A stretch of 64,000 nucleotides of DNA from assembly GCA_963788225.1 (NCBI GenBank), contig CAWBGI010000003.1:310001-374000 (forward strand). The letters are read 5' to 3'. Source of the stretch: Sulfotelmatobacter sp963788225 (lineage in GTDB: Bacteria; Acidobacteriota; Terriglobia; Terriglobales; Acidobacteriaceae). Positions 42,879 through 51,999 of the stretch are shown here, one piece after another. Each line of letters starts with the position of its first letter. Position 1 is the first letter of the stretch. Under the pieces are notes generated by a model. It made no database searches and was not told the origin of the DNA. It saw only the letters and a list, made by a program, of their open reading frames with translations. The translations under genes and the position numbers were made by a program.

Positions 42879-44783
42879 CTAGTTGTTCTCGTTGCTGGCG
42901 CGCTTCCAAGAGATCAGTTCGCCAATCGTAGAACTGGTGCTCGACACCGGCTGCTTGTAGGCCTCGACCTCGGATCGCGAAGCCTCCTCGCCGACGGCGC
43001 GGATGCTGAGTCCGACCTTCTTCTCTTCCGCGCTCATCTTGATGATCTTGAAGTCGTGCTCCACGCCGGGTTCAAGATGCAAGGGCTGGCCGTTTCCGTC
43101 GAGGGCTTCCGACTTGTGGCACAGACCTTCCACCCCTTCGGCGATTTCGACGAAAGCTCCAAAGGCGGCCACGCGCAGCACTTTGCCGTGAATCACATCG
43201 CCGACGTGATGCTTTGCAAAGAACGTCTCCCAGACATCGGGTTGAAGCTGCTTCACCCCCAGCGACAGCCGCCGCTTGTCAGGTTCAATGGCCAGCACCA
43301 CCGCCTTCACGCGATCGCCCTTCTTCAGCACTTCCGAAGGATGTTTCACGCGCTTGGTCCAGCTCAGGTTGCTGACGTGTACCAGCCCGTCGATGCCGTC
43401 CTCGATTTCGATGAACGCGCCGAAATCGGTAACGTTGCGTACGCGTCCCTCGACCGTCATGCCCACGGGATATTTATCGTGCAGCGCATCCCAGGGATTC
43501 TCCGCCAGCTGCCGCATGCCGAGCGAGATACGCCGCTCGCCAGGATTCACATTCAGCACCACACACTCCACCTGATCGCCCACATTGACCAGCTTGGAAG
43601 GATGCTTCATGCGCTTCGACCAGGTCATTTCGCTGACGTGTACCAGGCCTTCGATGCCCTGCTCCAGTTCGACGAACGCGCCGTAGTCAGTCACGCTGAT
43701 CACGCGTCCGGAAACGTGCGCGCCCACCGGATAGCGGTGTTCTGCATCAAGCCATGGATCGGGAGTCAGCTGTTTGAAGCCGAGCGAAACCCGCTGCTTC
43801 TCTTTGTCGTACTTCAGCACTTTCACCTGAATCTGATCGCCAACATTCACCAGGTCGCGCGGGTGCGTGAGCCTTCCCCACGACATATCGGTGATGTGCA
43901 GCAGCCCGTCGAGCCCGCCGAGATCCACGAAAGCGCCGTACTCGGTCAAGTTCTTGACCACTCCGGTCAGGATCGAGCCCTCTTCCAGATGTTCCAGAGT
44001 CTTGCTGCGTTTCTCGTTCTGCTCGCCCTCGAGCAACTCCTTGCGCGAGACCACGATGTTGCCGCGCTTCTTATTGACCTTGATGACGGTGACTTCCAGC
44101 GTCTGGCCCTTCATTCCGTCGAGATTCCGGATGGGCCGCAGATCCACTTGCGAGCCGGGCAGAAACGCCCGTGCGCCCAGAATGTCGACTGTCAGCCCGC
44201 CTTTGGTGCGCTCAATCACCACAGCCTTGATCGGCTTCTTCTCGTGATGAGCTTTTTCGATCTCGTCCCACGCATGAATTCGCGCTGCTTTTTGGTGCGA
44301 GAGGTTGACGTAGCCCTCCTCGGTTTGTCCTTTCTCCCGCATCACCTCGATTTCGTCACCCGGCTTCACCTTCGGATTGCCTTCGTGATCGAGCACTTCC
44401 GAAAGCGGCAACATGCCTTCCGACTTGGTGCCGATGTCGACCACTACGTGCGTCGGCGTAAGCTTCAGCACCGTGCCCTTAATGACGCGGTCTTCGCCCA
44501 CGGCCTCTTCGGTTTCCGTGGTGAAGTTTTCGAGCGCCGAAGCGAAGTCTTCGCTGGCGTGCTTGTCATCGGCGGCGGGCGCTGGACGCGGCGCTTCATC
44601 GGTGGCGGCAGTTGCAGCCGGCCCTGCTGGAGCGGCGGGGACAACCGGAGCCTGATCGTGTTGGCTGGGGTTGTCCTGGGTCAAGTTCTGTTCGTTTGAA
44701 GTGAGTTCGGCAGCCGTCGGTTCTGTTTCGGTTACGACGGCGGTGGCGGAATTGGAGTTGTGGGCTGTGGTGTCGTCGAACAA
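42879..44783 (-). CDS. rpsA: 30S ribosomal protein S1, six S1 domains
   Basis: The 634-residue protein has an acidic/Ala-Pro-rich N-terminal extension (about 1-95) and six S1 motifs, for example GTVLKLTPTHVVVDIG, GVVKNLTEYGAFVDLGGLDG, GRVISVTDYGAFVELEQGIEG, GRVRNVTDFGAFIEIEDGIDG and GKVLRVAAFGAFVEIAEGVEG. S1 holds mRNA on the 30S subunit. The N-terminal extension is longer than in E. coli S1. Confidence 0.95.
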   Translation of the reverse strand: MFDDTTAHNSNSATAVVTETEPTAAELTSNEQNLTQDNPSQHDQAPVVPAAPAGPAATAATDEAPRPAPAADDKHASEDFASALENFTTETEEAVGEDRVIKGTVLKLTPTHVVVDIGTKSEGMLPLSEVLDHEGNPKVKPGDEIEVMREKGQTEEGYVNLSHQKAARIHAWDEIEKAHHEKKPIKAVVIERTKGGLTVDILGARAFLPGSQVDLRPIRNLDGMKGQTLEVTVIKVNKKRGNIVVSRKELLEGEQNEKRSKTLEHLEEGSILTGVVKNLTEYGAFVDLGGLDGLLHITDMSWGRLTHPRDLVNVGDQIQVKVLKYDKEKQRVSLGFKQLTPDPWLDAEHRYPVGAHVSGRVISVTDYGAFVELEQGIEGLVHVSEMTWSKRMKHPSKLVNVGDQVECVVLNVNPGERRISLGMRQLAENPWDALHDKYPVGMTVEGRVRNVTDFGAFIEIEDGIDGLVHVSNLSWTKRVKHPSEVLKKGDRVKAVVLAIEPDKRRLSLGVKQLQPDVWETFFAKHHVGDVIHGKVLRVAAFGAFVEIAEGVEGLCHKSEALDGNGQPLHLEPGVEHDFKIIKMSAEEKKVGLSIRAVGEEASRSEVEAYKQPVSSTSSTIGELISWKRASNENN

Positions 44784-44955
44784 GGTTATGCCTCTCGTCT
44801 GTTGCCTCGCACTCGGTGCGGGGAGGATACGGGCCTGCTCAAGCGGACTGCTGGTGTGAGTCGTTTGGTTGTGGTGGGCTCACCCTGGCGAGTGAGCTTG
44901 GACAATCCCAGCTGCCGGACGTTTACAGAAACCCGCGTCCAAAGGGAACTCCTCG

Positions 44956-44985
44956 ACTATAGCAACGCCTCGCAAACAGTGTCAA
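44956..44985 (-). promoter_or_regulatory. Strong predicted rpsA promoter with long leader
   Basis: Reverse-strand TTGACA (44980-44985), 18-base spacer, TATAGT (44956-44961). Transcription from about 44949 gives a leader of roughly 165 bases before the rpsA start, long enough for autogenous control. The remaining bases up to 45153 hold nothing else recognised. Confidence 0.65.
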
Positions 44986-45153
44986 ACGTAATCATGAGGA
45001 GTCGCATCCGTTTCAGGCAGGTTTAACCTTCCGTTCACATGATGCGGGATTCGTCCTGAGAAATTTCGGCACATTAGCCTACTCTTTCCAACAATTTGCA
45101 TCAAAAGGAAGCCTTCTTTTCGGCAAAAAGACAATGTACGGAGCCCGATAACC

Positions 45154-46101
45154 TTGAAAAAATGGCCAGCGTATAGTCCCCACCCCGCCCTCGTGGGAGG
45201 TCTGCTCCTGATGTCAATTTCCACTCCGGCGCCGTGCCAGGAATCTCCTTCGACTGCGGTCCCGATTCCGACTGCGAGGGTCGAAGTATCTGCCCTCGCG
45301 CCTAATTTCCGTGTGCCCGACTTTCGAGTGGCATTGCAGACATTCGAGGCGGGCACGTCTTCTCCCGATACACCCCCCAATGCATCAGCCGACTCCAACC
45401 AGCGCCAGGGGCTCGTGAAGCGAAGTATCATCCGGATCGGACAGGATCAAAAGCTTATCTTCAAGGGGCCATTTGAAGCTCATAACTTCAAGTGGGACGC
45501 CGTCATCCTCGTCGGCACCGGTGCATTCCTCGCCGCCGACCGCCACATCGAAAACAATATTCCGCACTCGCATTTCACGGTGTATCAGGCCATTTCCGAT
45601 ACTTCCTTGGGAGGACTAGCCGGTTCGCTGGCGGTGATCTACCTCTACGGAGCCAAGACCGAGCATCGCCATGCCCGCGAGACAGGCGAACTCGAACTCG
45701 AAACCCTGATCAATACGTTCTTGATCTACACCCCGATGCAGTTGATTGCCGGCCGCCAGCGGCCCGATGAGGGCAACAATCACGGAGACTTTTTCAAGCA
45801 TCACGCCATCAACACCTCATTCCCCGGCGGCCACGCTATGTTTACCTGGGCCATGGCCTCGGTACTGGCCGACGAATATCCCAAGCCGTGGGCGCGGGCG
45901 CTGAGTTACGGCGCGGCCTTCACCGTAACGTTTACTCGCTTCATGGCGCGGGATCACTGGTCCTCTGACATGTTCATCGGCACGGGGCTAGGTCTCGCCA
46001 TCGCCGAGAGGACCTTCCATGCCCGCTGCAATCCGGAGTTCGAATCGCAGTGCAAGCACCATCAGTGGTGGTGGAAGCCCATGAAGATGGAAGTTCAATA
46101 G
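45154..46101 (+). CDS. Exported PAP2-family phosphatase
   Basis: The 315-residue protein starts at a TTG (45154) with GGAG ten bases before; the first in-frame ATG would remove the signal peptide. Membrane-like segments occur around residues 112-130 and 150-172. The catalytic motifs are KTEHRHARETGELE...GRQRPDEG, SFPGGHAMFTWA and TRFMARDHWSSD, matching PAP2 motifs 1-3. It may act on undecaprenyl pyrophosphate, phosphatidate or other lipid phosphates. Confidence 0.85.
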   Translation: MKKWPAYSPHPALVGGLLLMSISTPAPCQESPSTAVPIPTARVEVSALAPNFRVPDFRVALQTFEAGTSSPDTPPNASADSNQRQGLVKRSIIRIGQDQKLIFKGPFEAHNFKWDAVILVGTGAFLAADRHIENNIPHSHFTVYQAISDTSLGGLAGSLAVIYLYGAKTEHRHARETGELELETLINTFLIYTPMQLIAGRQRPDEGNNHGDFFKHHAINTSFPGGHAMFTWAMASVLADEYPKPWARALSYGAAFTVTFTRFMARDHWSSDMFIGTGLGLAIAERTFHARCNPEFESQCKHHQWWWKPMKMEVQ

Positions 46102-46162
46102 CAGATCCGCAAGTGCCGGCGACATACCCGCACCCGCCCGTCATCTGCTACCCTGCCTTGTA

Positions 46163-46654
46163 ATGGATTACCTCTGGACCCCATGGCGCTATGCCTATGT
46201 CTCGACCGCCGAGAAGGCATCGGGCTGCGTCTTTTGCGATGCAGTGAACACAGGCGATGACGAAAAAGTGCGCATCGTCTATCGTGGCCAGCATTGCTTC
46301 GTGATCTTGAATACTTTTCCCTACACGCCCGGCCATGTGATGATCGTGCCGTACGCGCACCTCGATGAACTGCAAAAGCTTCCGTCAGAAGCCGCCCGCG
46401 AAATGATGGCGCTCTCGCAGCGCATGGAGACCGTCCTGCGCGAACTCTACCACCCCGACGGCATCAACCTGGGTATGAACATCGGCAAAGCCGCCGGCGC
46501 TGGTATCGCCGGACACATCCACATGCACGTCCTGCCACGCTGGGTCGCCGATGCGAATTTTGTGTCGGTCGTTTGCGAAACGCGGATTCTGCCGGAGACG
46601 CTCGATGAGACGTGGAAGAGAATGACGGCGGCGCTGCGGAAAGCGAAGAGATGA
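46163..46654 (+). CDS. HIT-family nucleotide hydrolase/phosphorylase
   Basis: The 163-residue protein has an N-terminal MDYLWTPWRYAYV and CVFCDA, then LNTFPYTPGHVMIVPYAH and the histidine triad HIHMHVLPRW. The WTPWR start and CxxC are typical of the bacterial Ap4A phosphorylase-like HIT branch. Confidence 0.92.
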   Translation: MDYLWTPWRYAYVSTAEKASGCVFCDAVNTGDDEKVRIVYRGQHCFVILNTFPYTPGHVMIVPYAHLDELQKLPSEAAREMMALSQRMETVLRELYHPDGINLGMNIGKAAGAGIAGHIHMHVLPRWVADANFVSVVCETRILPETLDETWKRMTAALRKAKR

Positions 46655-46667
46655 CACGTTTTTGAGA

Positions 46668-46704
46668 CCATGAATATCCCGCGTCAGATGCGGGATATTC
46701 ATGG
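46668..46704. repeat. Left hairpin bracketing the DUF4143 ATPase gene
   Basis: CCATGAATATCCCGC, 7-base loop, GCGGGATATTCATGG: perfect 15-bp arms. The same arm and loop length occur at 47871-47907, and both are followed on the inner side by TAGTA (read outward to inward). Confidence 0.9.
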
Positions 46705-46718
46705 TAGTAGTTTTCTTG

Positions 46719-47858
46719 TCACTTCGCCTTCACGAACTTCGCCAACGGCACCACCTCCACTTTCTTTCCCAGCGCATACGTCTTGTCCCCGGGATACAAA
46801 ACATAAAGATGATCGAGCTTTAGATCGGCGAGAGCGGTCCGCATTGACGGCGTGAGCGCAGGTGCGTCGGCGCGCTTGCATTCAATACCAATGCGGCGTC
46901 CATTTTTGAATAAGAGCAAATCGAGTTCCGCTCCGTTGTAGGTCGCCCAATAGTAAGCCTCGTCGGGCTGAAACGACTTCAACACTTCCTCCACGGCGTA
47001 ACCTTCCCACGAGGCGCCAACCTTGGGATGGTATTCGAGATCGCGCCGGTTCGTAATGCCCAATAGCGAATGCAGCAGGCCGCTATCCCGCACGTACACC
47101 TTGGGCGACTTCACCTGCCGTTTGCCCAGGTTCTCAAACCATGGCGGCAACTGGCGGACCATGAAGACGCCGGCCATCAGGTCGAGATAGCGGCGCACGG
47201 TAGATTCGTTTACGGCCAGGGCGCGGGCTAACTCCGCTGCGTTCCAGATCTGGCCGTGGTAGTGAGCCACCATGTTCCAGAATCGCCGCAAGGCAACCGC
47301 TGGAATTTCGATGCCCAGTTGCGGAATGTCGCGTTCAAGAAAGGTCTGAAGAAATTGCCGCCGCCAGTTCACCGAGTCTGATTCTCTTCGTGGGACGTAA
47401 GCCAGAGGAAAGCCGCCGCGCAACCAGTGGCGGCCTTGGGCGGAGGCTCCCAGGTCGGAGAGTCGAAAGCCTTCCAGCGGGACAGTTTCGAGTCTTCCAG
47501 CAAGAGATTCCGACGATTGCCTCAGCAGGTCCGGCGACGCGCTGCCTAGGATAAGAAACCGCGCGGGCAGCGGCGAACGGTCCGCCAGCACGCGCAACAG
47601 AGGAAAAAGGTCGGGCCGGTGCTGAACCTCGTCGATCACCACTAGTTTCTTCAGTGGCCGCAGGGCAAGATCCGGTTCGCTCAGCCGGGCCAGGCTTTGC
47701 GGATCTTCCAGGTCAAAATAGTTGAGAGAAGTGGGCGGGACAAACTGCCGCGCCAGCGTCGTCTTGCCGCACTGCCGCGGCCCCAGCAGGGCAACCACGC
47801 GGCTGCGCCGCAGGGCGGCGCGAACCAGGGCAATATCGGTATTGCGGTGAATCACCAC
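46719..47858 (-). CDS. AAA ATPase with C-terminal DUF4143
   Basis: The 379-residue protein has Walker A LLGPRQCGKTTLARQF (about 25-40), Walker B KLVVIDEVQHRP, a sensor-like FLILGSASPDLL, a winged-helix part (LARALAVNESTVRRYLDLMAGV) and a C-terminal PD-(D/E)XK-like fold with ELDLLLFKNGRRIGIECKRAD, where D, E and K match nuclease-type residues. These AAA_14/DUF4143 proteins are common, often horizontally acquired, and lack a settled function. It is a single gene bounded on both sides by matching 15-bp-arm hairpins. Confidence 0.9.
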   Translation of the reverse strand: MVIHRNTDIALVRAALRRSRVVALLGPRQCGKTTLARQFVPPTSLNYFDLEDPQSLARLSEPDLALRPLKKLVVIDEVQHRPDLFPLLRVLADRSPLPARFLILGSASPDLLRQSSESLAGRLETVPLEGFRLSDLGASAQGRHWLRGGFPLAYVPRRESDSVNWRRQFLQTFLERDIPQLGIEIPAVALRRFWNMVAHYHGQIWNAAELARALAVNESTVRRYLDLMAGVFMVRQLPPWFENLGKRQVKSPKVYVRDSGLLHSLLGITNRRDLEYHPKVGASWEGYAVEEVLKSFQPDEAYYWATYNGAELDLLLFKNGRRIGIECKRADAPALTPSMRTALADLKLDHLYVLYPGDKTYALGKKVEVVPLAKFVKAK

Positions 47859-47870
47859 CCCGAAATACTA

Positions 47871-47907
47871 CCATGAATATCCCGCTTTGTGTGCGGGATT
47901 TTCATGG
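47871..47907. repeat. Right hairpin bracketing the DUF4143 ATPase gene
   Basis: CCATGAATATCCCGC, loop TTTGTGT, GCGGGATTTTCATGG, with one mismatch in the arms. It lies 13 bases upstream of the ATPase start and 39 bases past the ligA stop, so it could also act as operator or terminator. Confidence 0.9.
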
Positions 47908-47946
47908 TACTAGTTTAAAAGGAAAATACTGAGATTCGATGGGACC

Positions 47947-50010
47947 TTAGCCCAATAGCTGTTCCAACTCCTTTTCGTCGATTACCTTTACCTTGAGTTC
48001 CTTCGCCTTGTCCAGTTTCGATCCCGCGTCCGTTCCCGCCACCACGTAATCCGTCTTCTTGCTCACCGAACCGGTAACCTTCCCTCCAGCATCTTCAATC
48101 ATCTTCTTGGCCTCATCGCGAGTGAAATGTGCGAGCGTCCCGGTCAGTACAAATGTTTTCCCGGCAAGCTTTGTCCCGCGCTGCTTCTTCTCGCCAGTAA
48201 GCCTCAGCTCCGCTTTGCGCAGCCGTTTAATCAAGTCCTGATTCGCCGGGATCGCAAAGAACTCCACGATGCTCTCGGCGATGCGCGGGCCGACTTCGTT
48301 TACATCCTGCAACTCTTCGAGGCTGGCGTTCCCGAGCGCCTCCATCGATCCAAAATGCTCGGCCAGAAACTGCGCCGTGCGTTCGCCAACCATTCGAATG
48401 CCGAGCCCGTAGATCACCCGCTCCAGCGGCAGCTTCTTCGAATTCTCGATCTCGTCCAGAATGTTCTGCGCCGACTTGTCGCCCATGCGCTCCAGGCTGA
48501 GCAGCTTGTCCTTCGTCAGCCTGTAGATGTCGGCGACATTCTTCACCAGCCCGCGCTCGGTAAGCTGGTTGACCAGCGCATCGCCCATCCCGTCGATATT
48601 CATCACGCCGCGCGATGCAAAATGCAGAATGGTCTCGCGCAGTTTCGCCGGACAATTCGCGTTAACGCAGCGGTAGTCAACCTCGCCCTCGGTGCGCACC
48701 ACCTTGGTCCCGCAGACGGGACATTTCGCGGGCACCTCGATGGGATCAGGCCGCCCGGCGAGCACCGCAACCTGCTCTTCCTTTAGCGAGCGGGTAACCC
48801 TGCCATCGCTGCCATCAATGACCCTAACCACCTTCGGGATGACATCTCCGGCGCGTTCCACCTCGATGAGATCTCCGATCTTCACTGCCAGGCGATCGAT
48901 CTCGTCCATGTTGTGAAGCGTTGCGTTGCGGACCGTTGTGCCGCCGATCAGGACGGGGGCCAGTTCGGCGACTGGCGTGAGTTTGCCCGTGCGGCCCACT
49001 TGCCACCCGACATTTCTGAGCACCGTTACTCCGGCCCGCGCCGCATACTTGTAAGCAATCGCCCAGCGCGGAGCCTTGCCCGTGAACCCGAGTTCGTCCT
49101 GCAATGCAGTCCGATCCACTTTCACCACAATGCCGTCAATCTCGTATGCCAGTGACTCGCGTTTCCCGGCCCACTCCTGGATGAATGCCCAAACCTCTTC
49201 CATGCTGTGAACAAGCCTGCGATTCCGATTGACCTTGAACCCAGCGGCCTCGATCGCGTCCAGCGTCTTCCAGTGGCGATCAAAAAAAGTGCGGCCATGA
49301 TCGAGCAGGATATAAGGAAAAAAATCCATTCGACGTTCCGCCGTAACGTTTGCATCCAACTGGCGCACCGTGCCGGCGGTGAAGTTGCGCGGATTGGCAA
49401 ATGTCGCGAGGCCGTTGCGTTCACGCTCCTCATTCACTTTCCGAAACGCCGCCGTAGGCATCAGCAACTCGCCCCGCACCTCAAAGTCGGCAGGGATGCC
49501 GGCCTTTTCCAGTTTGTCTTTTGGAATCGAAAGCGGTACCGAACGCACGGTGCGCACGTTCAGCGTTACATCCTCTCCCACACTTCCGTCGCCCCGGGTA
49601 ATTCCGCGAACCAGTTTCCCGTCTTGATAAATCAGCGCCAACGACATGCCATCGAGCTTCAGTTCGCAAACGTAGTCCACCTGAGTCCGGCCGCTAAGTT
49701 CGTGCACGCGGCGTTCCCAGGCCCGCAAGTCCTCTTCGTTGTAAGTGTTGTCAAGCGACAGCATCGGCGAAGAGTGCGGCACCTTAACGAAGCCTTCCCG
49801 CGGCTTGCCGCCAACGCGCTGCGTAGGAGAATCGGGTGTCACCAGATCCGGATGCTCCACCTCCAGATCTTTCAACTGCTGCATCAGCTTGTCGAACTCG
49901 GCGTCGCTGATCTCAGGATGGTCGAGAACGTAATACAGGTATTCGTGGTGGCGGATCTTCTCACGCAGCAATTCGATCTTCTTTTCGAGGTCTTTGCTTG
50001 CGGCAGGCAT
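47947..50010 (-). CDS. ligA: NAD-dependent DNA ligase
   Basis: Start 50010 (MPAASKDLEKKIELL) is chosen over 50088, giving 687 residues, the normal LigA length. It has domain Ia (HHEYLYYVLD), the adenylated lysine K118 in CELKLDG, an OB fold, the Cys4 finger CPVCGTKVV...CVNANCPAKL, helix-hairpin-helix repeats and a C-terminal BRCT domain (GKTFVLTGTL to LEQLLG). It seals nicks in replication and repair. Confidence 0.96.
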   Translation of the reverse strand: MPAASKDLEKKIELLREKIRHHEYLYYVLDHPEISDAEFDKLMQQLKDLEVEHPDLVTPDSPTQRVGGKPREGFVKVPHSSPMLSLDNTYNEEDLRAWERRVHELSGRTQVDYVCELKLDGMSLALIYQDGKLVRGITRGDGSVGEDVTLNVRTVRSVPLSIPKDKLEKAGIPADFEVRGELLMPTAAFRKVNEERERNGLATFANPRNFTAGTVRQLDANVTAERRMDFFPYILLDHGRTFFDRHWKTLDAIEAAGFKVNRNRRLVHSMEEVWAFIQEWAGKRESLAYEIDGIVVKVDRTALQDELGFTGKAPRWAIAYKYAARAGVTVLRNVGWQVGRTGKLTPVAELAPVLIGGTTVRNATLHNMDEIDRLAVKIGDLIEVERAGDVIPKVVRVIDGSDGRVTRSLKEEQVAVLAGRPDPIEVPAKCPVCGTKVVRTEGEVDYRCVNANCPAKLRETILHFASRGVMNIDGMGDALVNQLTERGLVKNVADIYRLTKDKLLSLERMGDKSAQNILDEIENSKKLPLERVIYGLGIRMVGERTAQFLAEHFGSMEALGNASLEELQDVNEVGPRIAESIVEFFAIPANQDLIKRLRKAELRLTGEKKQRGTKLAGKTFVLTGTLAHFTRDEAKKMIEDAGGKVTGSVSKKTDYVVAGTDAGSKLDKAKELKVKVIDEKELEQLLG

Positions 50011-50169
50011 CGCACCAAAGATTATAGGCGGGAACGACTCTAACGTCTTCGCCCGGATTACGCGGATCTCCACGGAAAAGGCAAACATCTTGCTTTGATC
50101 CGTGGAAATCCGCGAGAATCCGTGGCGACGGAATTCAGCTTTCTTGATTCAGAGATTTTCCCGGGCAGT

Positions 50170-51831
50170 TCAGACCAGATCGTCCAGCTTCAGCGCCTGA
50201 GCCCCACCCTTCCACGATGCCTCAAACTGCTTCTGCACGAAACCAGCGTCATACCCGCGTTTCTGCTGCAGCAAACTCTGATGCAGGCCCCACAGCGATC
50301 GCGGATTCCGCAGATTCCGCTCCAGGTCCTCGCGAAACACTTTCTCCGCGCCGGCTGCATCCCCACTCATCAGCACAGCGGCCCCCAGCGATTCGCGCAC
50401 CGGGAAAAACCAGTCGGCGGGCTCGCCATACTTGAGCGTGTCCTGAATGGCAACCGCCTCGCGCAACATTACAATCGCGCCGCTGTTGTCTTTCTTCGCC
50501 ACCGCAAGTTTCGCCCCTAGAACATTCTTGGCGATCTTCAGAATGTCCTTGGCCTTGTTGTTGATCGGCATCTGGAAGATCACATCGGGAGGCGTGGCTG
50601 TTTCGGCATCGGAAACGATCTTGTACTCGGCCTCAGCGTCCGTCACTTTGCCGGTGCCCGCCAGGGCCATCCCGCGTCCGAAGTGCCAGAACACAGTAGC
50701 GGTCTTCATCGCGGCATCGGGTTGAGGCATCTTCAGAATTTCATTCCAATGATGGAAGCGAATCTCCACTGCCATCGGAATCGTCATAAAGCCTTCGAGT
50801 GGCGGCATTTGTTTTATGTGCGGTCCCACATTTGCCGTCAGCAGGTCGGCATTCTTCCTCGACTCGGCATAATTGCCGTTCATTGCGGCGCACATCGCGA
50901 TGAAGTGCAGGTTGTGGCTGTAATACATCATGGGATAGATGCCCTGCGCTCCGGTCGCCTTGATGTAGGCGCGGTCAACTTCCGCCGCTTTCTCGTTGGT
51001 TTTCACAGCGGCTTCGTAGTCGCCGGTGCGAATGTAAACATGCGCCGGCATGTGCACGATGTGTCCCGCGGCGGGCGCTAGCGCGGCCAGCTTATTCGCT
51101 CCGGCCAAGGCGCGCTCGGGATAGGGCGATGCCTCCACTGTATGGATGTAGTAGTGAATCGCGCCCAGATGATTAGGGTCGCGCTTCATCACCGACTCCA
51201 GCGTAGACACGATCTCGTCTGTGCCGGCCTCCGGCGTGCCGTGAACATGCCACAACCCCCACGGATGCAGATTCATGCCCGCCTCGGCAAAAAGTGTGGC
51301 CGCATCCAGATCGTCAGGAAATTCGTCGACCACATGCCGCATGGCGTCGCGATAGTCTTCGGCAGCTTTCTTCAAATCAGAATTCGGATCCGCCGGAAAG
51401 CGCTTGGCCAGCGCCTGGATGTAGGCTTGATCGCTGGGTGAAGCGCCGGCGGACAGATCGACAGCCTTCTGCACGGCGTCGTGCGCCTGCTTGTAGCGGT
51501 CGGGATCGGCGGGATCGTTATAGTTCGGTCCCACCGCTTCGGCAACGCCCCAGTACGCCATTGCGAACTTGGTATCGAGTTCTGCGGCATGCCGGAACGA
51601 CCGCGCCGCTTCATCGTGATTGAAAGCGTAGATAAAGCGCAGGCCCTGATCGAAGAACTGCTGCGCCTGCGGGTTCTTCGTAGAAACAGGATGATGAAGG
51701 TCGCCGAGACCGGTTACCAACGTGACAGAATGCGCCTGAGCGCGATGCGGCTGAGCATGCGAGGAATGGTCCTGGGCCGCGGCACCCAGACAAAAAAGCA
51801 CTCCACAGAGAACGTGCGCCAGAGTTTTCAT
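50170..51831 (-). CDS. Exported TPR-repeat protein of unknown function
   Basis: Start 51831 (MKTLAHVLCGVLFCLG) begins a signal peptide; the open frame further upstream is not coding. The 553-residue protein has FFDQGLRFIYAFNHDEAARSF with AELDTKFAMAYWGVAEA, then repeated helical pairs including HLGAIHYYIHTVEASPYPERAL and HMPAHVYIRTGDYEAAVKTN, typical of a conserved exported TPR family in soil bacteria. Several histidines cluster in the conserved loops and might bind metal. Role unknown. Confidence 0.82.
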   Translation of the reverse strand: MKTLAHVLCGVLFCLGAAAQDHSSHAQPHRAQAHSVTLVTGLGDLHHPVSTKNPQAQQFFDQGLRFIYAFNHDEAARSFRHAAELDTKFAMAYWGVAEAVGPNYNDPADPDRYKQAHDAVQKAVDLSAGASPSDQAYIQALAKRFPADPNSDLKKAAEDYRDAMRHVVDEFPDDLDAATLFAEAGMNLHPWGLWHVHGTPEAGTDEIVSTLESVMKRDPNHLGAIHYYIHTVEASPYPERALAGANKLAALAPAAGHIVHMPAHVYIRTGDYEAAVKTNEKAAEVDRAYIKATGAQGIYPMMYYSHNLHFIAMCAAMNGNYAESRKNADLLTANVGPHIKQMPPLEGFMTIPMAVEIRFHHWNEILKMPQPDAAMKTATVFWHFGRGMALAGTGKVTDAEAEYKIVSDAETATPPDVIFQMPINNKAKDILKIAKNVLGAKLAVAKKDNSGAIVMLREAVAIQDTLKYGEPADWFFPVRESLGAAVLMSGDAAGAEKVFREDLERNLRNPRSLWGLHQSLLQQKRGYDAGFVQKQFEASWKGGAQALKLDDLV

Positions 51832-51999
51832 CTGGTCAATCCTCCTGATTTCGAAACTATAGGGGCGGTCAAAGAAAAGACACAGAGACACGCGCCCTTT
51901 CCCGAGCGGCAACAGCTTATTCCAAACTGAGACTCCTTGCCAAGTACGTTGCGGGCCGCGAACAAAGCGACTCAGGTACAATCCAGCTTCGATCCCACC

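Noticed and set aside
42849..44699. 616-codon plus-strand frame opposite rpsA
   Set aside because: It is an antisense shadow of a strongly recognised ribosomal protein gene, rich in His/Leu/Arg without any domain.
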